Source: Candidatus Tariuqbacter arcticus (GTDB lineage Bacteria; Electryoneota; Tariuqbacteria; Tariuqbacterales; Tariuqbacteraceae). From it: DNA of 5,630 nt. Positions within the stretch are counted from its first letter, which is position 1. Each line of letters starts with the position of its first letter. Shown here piece after piece: positions 1 through 5,630 of this stretch. Location: assembly GCA_013202315.1 (NCBI GenBank), contig JABMRZ010000430.1, forward strand, positions 1 to 5,630. The letters run 5' to 3'. A program made the position numbers and the translations under genes. The notes beneath the pieces are model-generated. The model did no database searches. It worked only from the letters and a program-made list of their open reading frames with translations, and was not told the origin of the DNA.

Positions 1-73
1 CTGTCGACTCTCCACAGTCGACAGCAACTGCTTATATTTTAGCAATATAGCGTCGAGTGCGGAGACTCGAAGC
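1..73. repeat. Pair of inverted 24-base hairpin repeats (REP/BIME-like doublet)
   Basis: Positions 1-24 form a 9-bp perfect stem (CTGTCGACT with AGTCGACAG) and a 6-base loop. Positions 50-73 form a second hairpin (TCGAGT with ACTCGA, extended outward with one mismatch) and a 6-base loop. The reverse complement of the first aligns to the second without gaps, with shared pattern GTCGASTGYGGAGASTCGA. Three stem pairs differ by compensatory changes, while the loops differ at one base. The two copies are in opposite orientation 25 bases apart, downstream of the last minus-strand gene. The arrangement resembles bacterial REP/BIME elements. Whether other copies exist in the genome cannot be seen here, and the element may extend left of the window. 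Confidence 0.6.
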
Positions 74-197
74 CACACAAAATGGCGACAAAATCATATT
101 CTCGGACAGACTGATAAGCAGGAATGACAATTATTAAGGGAACTGAACAGAGTGCATAACCGGAATTGTTATATATAGTTATCATTGAACTCAATTC

Positions 198-229
198 CAC
201 TTGATACTTGGCACCCGGCACTTGATACT
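198..229. repeat. Short direct repeat CACTTGATACT, two copies
   Basis: The 11-mer CACTTGATACT occurs at 198-208 and again at 219-229, a 21-base period, separated by a GC-richer spacer. It lies just downstream of the stop codon of the glycosyltransferase gene that ends at 262. It looks like a fragment of a dispersed intergenic repeat family; no protein or structured RNA is evident. A 7-bp inverted repeat (162-168 GGAATTG with 192-198 CAATTCC) overlaps its left end but has no T-tract on the minus strand, so it is not a convincing terminator. Confidence 0.5.
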
Positions 230-261
230 ATTTCCTGTCGGTGAAAGCGCCAATAATCGGA

Positions 262-1869
262 TTATGAGCCGAAATCCTCACACAAATCTTTCCGGAGATA
301 CACAAATTCAAAATAGTTATAGGCGGGGTGGTCCGGCGAAACATCCGCCTTATACTTCTTGACTAGCTCATATCGCTCGAATCTGGGGTCAGCCGTGATC
401 GCAGCCGCTTCGTCGCCGTAAATCCAAGGTTGATGCACTTCATCCGGTTTGTAGCTGGTGATGACTACTGCGCCGGCGTTGAAGGAGTAGAAATAATCGA
501 TAATTTCCTTTTTGCTCATCCCGCCCCTCGCCAGCTCTTCGTTATTCAAGCGGCTGAAATCGACGGTCTTAAGCCCGGAATAATATGGGATAGCGCCGAT
601 ATCGTGGATGACTATCGACCATTCTGAGGGGGGGACATTCTCCCTCAAGAATTCACCTGCGGGGATATGTTCATCCTCGATCATCCTCTTATAACCTGCC
701 TTCAAAAATATATACTTTTTCAATTCCTTGTAATATATGCTCGATTGCAGGATGAGAAGCAAGACCAGAATCATTCCTATGAACCTGAATGACACCGGCT
801 TGATTCTCCTCACGCTCTTGTAAGCGGATATTCCCCTATGCAGTAAGATGCCCGCGAAAATCAAGAAGATGGGAAAAAACGGCGAGTAAAAACGATATTC
901 GAAATTCATCAATAACCGGGAACGCATATACTGCAGCAATACCAGTCCAACGAATACGATGATAGAGATAAATGCTATCACTAATTGGGGATTAACCCGG
1001 CTTTTGCCTATCCACTCCCGTATTTCAGCTCGGACTTTTTTGATATTCGATGCGTTTAATATTAGGCAGCCGACCGCCGGTATAAACAGAAATAAAACGG
1101 AAAAGAACGCCAGCTTGAGGACGGAGAATTTGTCGAATAAATCCGGGCTGCTCTTGACATAAAAAGTATTGGGGAGGAATTGTCCATAATAATGCCAGCG
1201 CCAGATGAAATATATCAAACCGGGAATCACATACACCAATATCACCCTCAATGTGAAAGGTGGAAACTCCCGCCTGCTATACTTAAGCTTTATGAATACT
1301 AATCCCGCGATGGTGGTCAAAGCTAAAACGACCCCTTCGGGGCGCACCAAACTCGTCAACAATAAAAGAACGAATAAAGCGATTTCCCATAATCCCTTAT
1401 GCTCCTCAGTTGTTATACTAATGAACAATAGGTATACACAAATAACGATAATCGTACTGAATAAAATCGTTTCCATCCCGCTTAAAGCGTGGACGAACAT
1501 AAACGGAGCGGTAAAATATAGAATCAACGGTATTGAACAGGCTAATCCTTGAATCTTGAGCAGGCGAAATATTGAACGCAGAATCAAGCCCCCAAGCAAA
1601 AAAAAGACCACTCCGATCACTTTACCCACGATTATAGGTGAAAGACCGAGTTTGATGAAAATTGACATAATGACCGGCATAGCTATACCGGTGTAGCCTT
1701 CTATGGGGTCTTCGCCCACATTCCAGGTCAGCTCCGAATGGTTGGCTAAATTATCAGCGTAGCGATAGGAAATATAAGCGTCGTCGACTGTCCATTTAGG
1801 AAATGTCGCTAATGCCGCTAACGCATATATGATACCGATTATGTATATGTGTTTGATTATGTTTTTCAT
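262..1869 (-). CDS. Polytopic GT-C-type glycosyltransferase (AftB-like group)
   Basis: A 535-residue integral membrane protein, predicted to transfer a sugar from a polyprenyl-phosphate donor to an acceptor outside the cytoplasmic membrane. An N-terminal membrane segment (about 8-23) is followed by the family signature: WTVDDAYISYRYADNL at 26-41, with the acidic pair D29-D30 placed as in GT-C catalytic loops, then EGYT at 57-60. Further group motifs are SGMET at 130-134, RPEG at 176-179, YYGQFLPNT at 227-235, YRFYSPFFP at 325-333 and DIGAIPYYSG at 423-432. About ten hydrophobic segments lie between 60 and 380, and residues 395-535 form a soluble C-terminal part. The ATG at 1869 is the first start after an in-frame TGA; its ribosome binding site is weak. 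The same motif set occurs in mycobacterial arabinofuranosyltransferase AftB and many uncharacterised bacterial relatives, so the sugar and acceptor here are unknown. The gene lies 133 bases downstream of the DUF5989-like gene and is probably in the same transcription direction group. Confidence 0.85.
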   Translation of the reverse strand: MKNIIKHIYIIGIIYALAALATFPKWTVDDAYISYRYADNLANHSELTWNVGEDPIEGYTGIAMPVIMSIFIKLGLSPIIVGKVIGVVFFLLGGLILRSIFRLLKIQGLACSIPLILYFTAPFMFVHALSGMETILFSTIIVICVYLLFISITTEEHKGLWEIALFVLLLLTSLVRPEGVVLALTTIAGLVFIKLKYSRREFPPFTLRVILVYVIPGLIYFIWRWHYYGQFLPNTFYVKSSPDLFDKFSVLKLAFFSVLFLFIPAVGCLILNASNIKKVRAEIREWIGKSRVNPQLVIAFISIIVFVGLVLLQYMRSRLLMNFEYRFYSPFFPIFLIFAGILLHRGISAYKSVRRIKPVSFRFIGMILVLLLILQSSIYYKELKKYIFLKAGYKRMIEDEHIPAGEFLRENVPPSEWSIVIHDIGAIPYYSGLKTVDFSRLNNEELARGGMSKKEIIDYFYSFNAGAVVITSYKPDEVHQPWIYGDEAAAITADPRFERYELVKKYKADVSPDHPAYNYFEFVYLRKDLCEDFGS

Positions 1870-2002
1870 CTGCCGGTTTTTAAAGATATTAGGCGATGAT
1901 TGAGTTGTTCAATCTACTATATCCACATTCATCTTCCCCTAATTGAATTTCTTCCAAAGTAATTGACGCTAAGATCTGAAAGAAACACCTCTCTCTACAA
2001 TA

Positions 2003-2167
2003 CTAAAATATGGCGTATATAAACGGCGCCAAGGCTGAACTTTCGGTGAAAACTATTAAAAATCCCAATAGCAGAAGAACCACCAATATAGGACCCAGCC
2101 ACCATTTTTTCCTGACTTTCAGGAAAGCCCATAATTCCTTCAATATTGATATTTTGGAATAAGCCAT
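2003..2167 (-). CDS. DUF5989-like small membrane protein
   Basis: A complete 54-codon gene. The product begins MAYSKISILKELWAFLKVRK, continues with the basic-aromatic patch KKWWLGP at about 20-26, one hydrophobic segment (about 26-40, rich in L, V and I), and ends ESSALAPFIYAIF. This order (LW-FL---RKKWW--P, one membrane helix, then S-LAPFIY--F) is the pattern I recall for DUF5989, a family of about 50 residues of unknown function. In that family, relatives often sit beside SxtJ-like proteins, carbamoyltransferases or SGNH hydrolases in polysaccharide or secondary-metabolite clusters; none of these is visible here. One membrane pass with the positive N-terminal part on the inside is expected. 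The ATG is well supported by AAGGAA six bases upstream. The gene lies between two glycosyltransferase genes, which suggests an accessory role in envelope glycan assembly, but that is inference. Confidence 0.85.
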   Translation of the reverse strand: MAYSKISILKELWAFLKVRKKWWLGPILVVLLLLGFLIVFTESSALAPFIYAIF

Positions 2168-2173
2168 TTTAAA

Positions 2174-2179
2174 TTCCTT
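2174..2179 (-). promoter_or_regulatory. Ribosome binding site of the DUF5989-like gene
   Basis: On the minus strand AAGGAA lies six bases before the ATG at 2167. It is a good Shine-Dalgarno match and supports translation of a gene small enough to be missed by length cut-offs. Confidence 0.6.
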
Positions 2180-2230
2180 AAATTTAATTCGGTTATCTAT
2201 TTTTGCAATCCTTTATTTTACAAAAAGGTC

Positions 2231-2339
2231 CGTCATCCCGGATAGCCTGACTCTCAGTTACTCGTCATTCCGGCTTGTCCGGAACCGGCTTCAATATATA
2301 AAACGATTCCCGACGCGCTTCGCTTGCTGGAATGACGAG
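2231..2339. repeat. Palindromic intergenic repeat element with 11-bp inverted ends
   Basis: The core, 2261-2339 (79 bases), starts with CTCGTCATTCC (2261-2271) and ends with its exact reverse complement GGAATGACGAG (2329-2339); counting three more bases inward gives 13 of 14 matching. A further copy of the left end, CGTCATCCCGG (2231-2241), stands 32 bases before CGTCATTCCGG (2263-2273), differing at one base, so the element looks duplicated or nested. It contains no coding sequence. It resembles small MITE-like or REP-like elements dispersed in many bacterial genomes. In a minus-strand transcript the right end could pair with either left copy, and a run of five T follows the second one, so it might attenuate readthrough from the GT39 gene into the DUF5989-like gene. 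That effect is inference. Confidence 0.6.
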
Positions 2340-2356
2340 GATTGGGAGGATAATAA

Positions 2357-3751
2357 CTATTGTGAGTCATTACCAAAATACTTGCTGTAAACGAAATTCA
2401 CCGTGCTCGATATCAAAATCGAAGCTAATATAATCAAATAGGGATCAGCAGGCAGCCTATACCTTAGCCCATCATGCGTCAAAGAATACACCCCCACGAA
2501 ATAGATGAATATGAGCATCAAAGGAACCGTATCCCGCCATCGCTTATAATATAAGATAAACGCTATCAACCCCAACGGGAGTATAATCCCAAAGCTCAAT
2601 AATCCCACCACCTTATAAATCAAGCCCCGCGATAAAGTTCCCTGAACCCCAATTATCGTCTTGAACCTCATCCAGCATAAGTATGTGAAAAGATAGGGGT
2701 TCGCCTTGATGAACTTCACCCCTTCAGTTGTCAGAATGCGGTTACGTTCTATCTCGTCCTGCTCCGGCGTGAATTCAGGATAATCCAGAAACTCCCTGTT
2801 TTCGATATTATCCAGGATTGATTGGGGAACATCAACCCCCAATAGCTTCAACTCGTCTTCATAGTAATACGGGTTATTCCGCAGCCAAATATTATACCCT
2901 CCCCTGGTTGACAATAACACGAATTCGCCGTGCAGCCGATAATTTCTGATGACCCACGGTGATATGGTCAAGCTGAAAAACACCAGCGCAATAATCGAAG
3001 GGAGGATGAATCTCCTGGGACTTTCAATTAACAGCATTACAATCAAAAACGGTATCAGCCCTAAAACGATCGACCTGGTTAGAAACAACAACCCCAGCGC
3101 TGCCCCGAATAAAATCCCATACCGCCAGCCCGGTTTTTCCCGCAAGCGCACAAAATAATATACACTTAGCGCTAAAAAGAAGATGATGAATGTCTCAGAC
3201 ATCAGAAAAACGGTATAAAAAACAAAATAAGGGTAAAATGCGCATATCAGCGCTGCTGTGTATCCGACTCCTTCGGAGAACAAACGCCTTCCGATGCTGA
3301 AAACCAATAGACAGGTTGCGGAGCTCATAACAGCCAGCAGCAATCGCCAGAATAGAAACCTGTCTCCGAACAGCTTATAACATCCCGCCGAAAAAAGCGG
3401 ATACAGCGGTTCAAAGAACGATGAAGGAGCGCCCCATTCGATGATTCCGTAAAGCCGCTTCTCAGCGTCCCACCGTTCTATCATCTTCAAGCGGATTTCC
3501 GGTATCTTCCCCATTGGCGGCGGGTTATTCTGGCGGTATTCGAAATATGGCCCCACTTCAGGATTCGAGGGAACTCCCAAGAAACCGTCGTCGACAAGCG
3601 CCCTGCCCAGCTCATAATAAGTGTTCTGATCGCGGTAAGGAACGGCGATATTGTTCCCCTTGGGAAGGATGAATGCCAGCCTGACCGACATCGCAATGAG
3701 GAATACAGTCCACAATTTGGTTTTACCGCTCCAGCTAACCCAGAACTTCAT
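2357..3751 (-). CDS. GT39/PMT-type membrane glycosyltransferase
   Basis: A 464-residue polytopic protein of the dolichyl/polyprenyl-phosphate-mannose glycosyltransferase type (GT39, PMT_2-like; same fold class as ArnT). It should transfer a sugar from a polyprenyl-phosphate donor on the outer side of the membrane. A first membrane segment (about 13-30) leads to a loop with D41 in YRDQNTYYELG, the usual position of the catalytic Asp. FFEPLYPLF at 112-120 and the helix that follows (GDRFLFWRLLLAVMSS, 129-144) are typical. Later motifs are SPWVIRNY at 264-271, an aromatic-rich outer loop with RGGYNIWLRNNP at 283-294, and HDGLRYRLPADP at 426-437, the usual C-terminal signature. About ten or eleven membrane helices are expected. 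The first outer loop is longer than usual (about 55-111, proline-rich and charged). The start is 3 bases after the stop of the radical SAM gene, with AGAGG six bases upstream, so the two genes are translationally linked. Sugar and acceptor cannot be read from the sequence. Confidence 0.88.
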   Translation of the reverse strand: MKFWVSWSGKTKLWTVFLIAMSVRLAFILPKGNNIAVPYRDQNTYYELGRALVDDGFLGVPSNPEVGPYFEYRQNNPPPMGKIPEIRLKMIERWDAEKRLYGIIEWGAPSSFFEPLYPLFSAGCYKLFGDRFLFWRLLLAVMSSATCLLVFSIGRRLFSEGVGYTAALICAFYPYFVFYTVFLMSETFIIFFLALSVYYFVRLREKPGWRYGILFGAALGLLFLTRSIVLGLIPFLIVMLLIESPRRFILPSIIALVFFSLTISPWVIRNYRLHGEFVLLSTRGGYNIWLRNNPYYYEDELKLLGVDVPQSILDNIENREFLDYPEFTPEQDEIERNRILTTEGVKFIKANPYLFTYLCWMRFKTIIGVQGTLSRGLIYKVVGLLSFGIILPLGLIAFILYYKRWRDTVPLMLIFIYFVGVYSLTHDGLRYRLPADPYLIILASILISSTVNFVYSKYFGNDSQ

Positions 3752-3754
3752 CGA

Positions 3755-5314
3755 CTACCTCTTTTCCGCCGCCGGTTTTTGATGGCTTACTTCGTTTTTA
3801 ACTTCGTCTTGGCGGCGAACCTTCCCCATCAGCCGAAGAAGCAGAGTCCTCGCCACCCGCTCGGTTTTCAAGGTCTGCCTGTCGCGCAGGACATTGATGA
3901 CGCTTTCCACCACCCCAATGGGATGGAATATCAGCCGGTTCAAGTAAAACCAGGCGTAGCCTATATATTTCAACAGCACCACTTGCCGGCTGCTGATATA
4001 TTCCGAATGAGATTGTGCGTTCAGCATATCGCCGTGCGGGGTTATGTTATCGAAGAATTCTTCCGACACATTGATGCGCCCCTGTTGAATTAGAAGTTCG
4101 GTCAATTCCGACCCAGGCAGGGGGCTGAATATCGAAAATACCGCTTCATGGGCGCCCATCCGCGCCAGTTTCCCCGCTAGGGCGATGGAGCTAAAAACTT
4201 CCCGCTTCCTCTCGCCCGGAAGCCCCAGCATAAAATAGACCGCCATTTTCAGCTTGTTTCGATAAAGGATTTTCACCCCTTGAGTAACCCGGTCGAGCTT
4301 CAAATTCTTCTTGATGATATCCTTCAGCACCCTGGGTGAGCCGGATTCGGCGGCGATGGTCACATTGGTGCACCCGCTTCGCTTCATAGCGGCGGCGGTC
4401 TTTTCGGTGACGCTTTCCGCGCGGATGCCGTTCGAGGGCTGCCAATGTATGTTCACCCCTTCTTCGACTAAAAGATCACAGAATTCGATTGTCCAACCTT
4501 TGCGAAGGCAAAGATTTTCATCCTCGAAATGAATCTCCTCCACTCCGAAATCCCGCACCAGAGTCTTGATTTCATCCACCACATTCCGGGGTGAACGAAT
4601 CCGCCACAGACGATGCCATATTTTCGGGGTGTTACAAAAGGCGCATCTGAACGGACATCCCCGGCTGGCAATCATAGTGGTCCAATTCCTCACTCTGGCG
4701 CTGCCGTGAGGTTCCCGGGCGACGAAGTAATTCTCCATTGGCAGCAAATCCCTGCGGGGAAAAGGGACAATATCCAAATTCTTGATGAATTCAGTTTTGG
4801 GATTAATCACCGCTTCGCCGTTCTTCCGGTATGCGAGTCCGTCTATGTCCTTGAAATCGAGTTCACCGGCAAAGGCTTTAGTGAGCTGTACCGCCGCTTC
4901 CTCGCCTTCAGAAAGCACCACTGCGTCTATGCTGGAGTGCGAAAGGGTGAATTCCGGCATAATCGTAGCATGCGCCCCGCCGAATACTATGGGGATGCCG
5001 GGGAACTTATCCTTGATTCTTTCCGAAAGCGAAGCTGCCACCAGGAAGGAAAAGGTATAAAGATTGGAAATCCCCACCCAGCGGGCGTCTTGGGGAATCC
5101 GTTCGATTATTTCATCGAAATCCAATCCCCGCAGGGTATGCCCTTCCCATCCATAGTATTTCCAATACTTCTCCCCAACCGCATCGATTATCTTAGCGTC
5201 ATATCCAGCTTCAGACAATACAGCGGCGATGTAGCCCAATCCCAGAGGCGGCACCACTCCCGCCGTTTCCTGAGTGATGGAATAAAGCTGGGGAGGATTT
5301 ATTAAGATTATCAT
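3755..5314 (-). CDS. Cobalamin-binding-domain radical SAM enzyme (BchE-like class B)
   Basis: A 519-residue cytoplasmic enzyme. Residues 1-145 are a B12-binding (Rossmann-like) domain: MIILINPP at the start, PPLGLGYIAAVLSEAG at 22-37, IVFGGAHATIMPE at 109-121 and LSEGEEA at 134-140. The usual DxHxxG cobalamin ligand motif is absent (the position reads IIDAVGEKY, 42-50), as in many relatives. The radical SAM domain runs from about 205 to 420: SRGCPFRCAFC at 217-227 supplies C220, C224 and C227 for the 4Fe-4S cluster, followed by EEIHFEDE at 259-266, ESGSPRVLKDI at 323-333 and FMLGLPGE at 361-368. Residues 440-519 are an extension with an aromatic, hydrophobic part (447-476) and a charged tail. 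Members of this class methylate unactivated carbons, close rings or make other radical changes; the substrate here is unknown. Its coupling to a GT39 gene suggests a lipid, carrier or glycan target (inference). The ATG at 5314 gives the expected N-terminus; the upstream GGA is a weak ribosome binding site. Confidence 0.9.
   Translation of the reverse strand: MIILINPPQLYSITQETAGVVPPLGLGYIAAVLSEAGYDAKIIDAVGEKYWKYYGWEGHTLRGLDFDEIIERIPQDARWVGISNLYTFSFLVAASLSERIKDKFPGIPIVFGGAHATIMPEFTLSHSSIDAVVLSEGEEAAVQLTKAFAGELDFKDIDGLAYRKNGEAVINPKTEFIKNLDIVPFPRRDLLPMENYFVAREPHGSARVRNWTTMIASRGCPFRCAFCNTPKIWHRLWRIRSPRNVVDEIKTLVRDFGVEEIHFEDENLCLRKGWTIEFCDLLVEEGVNIHWQPSNGIRAESVTEKTAAAMKRSGCTNVTIAAESGSPRVLKDIIKKNLKLDRVTQGVKILYRNKLKMAVYFMLGLPGERKREVFSSIALAGKLARMGAHEAVFSIFSPLPGSELTELLIQQGRINVSEEFFDNITPHGDMLNAQSHSEYISSRQVVLLKYIGYAWFYLNRLIFHPIGVVESVINVLRDRQTLKTERVARTLLLRLMGKVRRQDEVKNEVSHQKPAAEKR
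3758..3762 (-). promoter_or_regulatory. Ribosome binding site inside the upstream gene
   Basis: AGAGG on the minus strand lies six bases before the GT39 start and overlaps the last Lys and Arg codons of the radical SAM gene. It fixes the ATG at 3751 and indicates cotranscription with translational coupling. Confidence 0.6.
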
Positions 5315-5564
5315 TAGTCCAAATCAACTAAGGCGAAGGTCATACTAATCTGAATTCCATTAATACTTAAACTTTATAATTTAAAATAAAACTGAAAATA
5401 TGCAAGTATTTTCGCTTCGAGACAACATTTTAAGCTTTGTCATCGAAAATCTTGATATTTTGAGAATCTGTTTTTCCCAATCTTGTATTTATTTCGTCAA
5501 CAATATCTCGCTAGTTCTCCCCAACAATGCAGTAAGAGCGGGCTTCAATGTTCATCATCCTAAC

Positions 5565-5579
5565 CCGGACAAGCCGGAA
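5565..5579. repeat. Partial copy of the CGTCATTCC-type repeat, inverted
   Basis: CCGGACAAGCCGGAA is the exact reverse complement of 2268-2282 within the intergenic element. Only this inner arm is present; the terminal TGACG bases are missing. It is itself partly palindromic (CCGG, five bases, CCGG). It lies in opposite orientation to the copy at 2261-2339. Confidence 0.5.
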
Positions 5580-5580
5580 C

Positions 5581-5630
5581 CAAATTCGAAAATCGATATC
5601 AGAAATCCGAAACAAATTCAAAATTCAAAA
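5581..5630. repeat. Degenerate AAATTC-rich repeat tract
   Basis: AAATTC occurs at 5582, 5614 and 5621, with related A-rich units (GAAATCCGAAA) between them; the tract runs to the end of the window. Similar AAATTCGAAA-like intergenic tracts are, from memory, common in genomes of several uncultivated bacterial phyla. It is open as codons on the plus strand but has the look of repeat, not protein. Confidence 0.5.

Larger units (their letters stand above)
5315..5630. other. AT-rich intergenic region upstream of the radical SAM gene
   Basis: No gene is supported here. The stretch 5340-5470 is strongly AT-rich and would be the natural place for the minus-strand promoter of the operon. Candidate hexamers (for example TTTAAG then TAGTAT about 18 bases later, reading leftward) match the sigma-70 consensus only partly, so no promoter is called. 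The part beyond 5565 consists of repeat fragments. A short minus-strand reading frame (5558-5430) is broken by a TAG and is not accepted as a gene. Confidence 0.6.

Noticed and set aside
39..221. 60-codon minus-strand reading frame downstream of the AftB-like gene
   Set aside because: It begins inside the CACTTGATACT repeat and ends in the hairpin doublet; it has no ribosome binding site and no recognisable protein features.
1870..2002. Gap between the DUF5989-like gene and the AftB-like gene, searched for another small gene or an earlier start
   Set aside because: Only a 7-codon frame was found on the minus strand, and the AftB-like frame meets a TGA with no alternative ATG, GTG or TTG before the chosen start.
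2180..2226. Possible sigma-70 promoter for the DUF5989-like gene (TTGTAA, 18 bases, TAGATA, or TTGCAA, 16 bases, TAAATT)
   Set aside because: Both pairs match the consensus poorly in an AT-rich stretch, and the second would leave almost no leader before the ribosome binding site.
2222..2242. Possible intrinsic terminator on the minus strand before the DUF5989-like gene (TCCG, six-base loop, CGGA, then five T)
   Set aside because: The local stem is only 4 bp and is separated from the T-run by two bases; too weak to call as a terminator.
4613..5305. 230-codon plus-strand frame opposite the radical SAM gene
   Set aside because: It lies wholly antisense to a gene with clear conserved motifs, and its translation shows no domain; it is a shadow of the real coding frame.
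5430..5558. Minus-strand frame starting with two ATG codons, interrupted by a TAG at 5511-5513, then open to 5430; possible gene remnant
   Set aside because: Only 15 codons before the stop and 26 after it, no ribosome binding site, no family recognised. A decayed gene cannot be excluded but is not supported.

Overview
All recognisable genes in this window lie on the minus strand and read from right to left. There are four: a cobalamin-binding radical SAM enzyme (5314 to 3755), a GT39/PMT-type membrane glycosyltransferase (3751 to 2357), a 54-residue DUF5989-like membrane protein (2167 to 2003), and a second polytopic GT-C-type glycosyltransferase related to the AftB-like group (1869 to 262). 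No rRNA, tRNA, CRISPR array, transposase or complete insertion sequence was seen.

The source looks like a Gram-negative-style or uncultured bacterium with moderate GC content and many short dispersed repeats between genes. Both the gene types and the repeats (hairpin doublets, an element ending in CGTCATTCC, and an AAATTC-rich tract) are common in metagenome-assembled genomes of several uncultivated phyla. This is inference, and I cannot assign a phylum.

Layout, right to left. Positions 5630-5315 are AT-rich and noncoding, with a repeat tract and a fragment of the CGTCATTCC-type repeat. The radical SAM gene and the GT39 gene are almost certainly cotranscribed: they are 3 bases apart and the ribosome binding site of the second lies in the last codons of the first. 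Positions 2356-2168 hold a palindromic repeat element that separates this pair from the small DUF5989-like gene, which has its own good ribosome binding site. A 133-base gap with nothing recognisable follows, then the second glycosyltransferase. Positions 261-1 hold a short direct repeat and two inverted copies of a 24-base hairpin whose stems differ by compensatory changes.

How the genes may work together: the two GT-C enzymes should transfer sugars from polyprenyl-phosphate donors to acceptors on the outer face of the cytoplasmic membrane. DUF5989-like proteins are known mainly from surface-polysaccharide or natural-product-like neighbourhoods. The radical SAM enzyme could modify a glycan, lipid or lipid carrier. 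A small envelope-glycan or glycolipid modification locus is the most economical reading, but no substrate can be read from the sequence.
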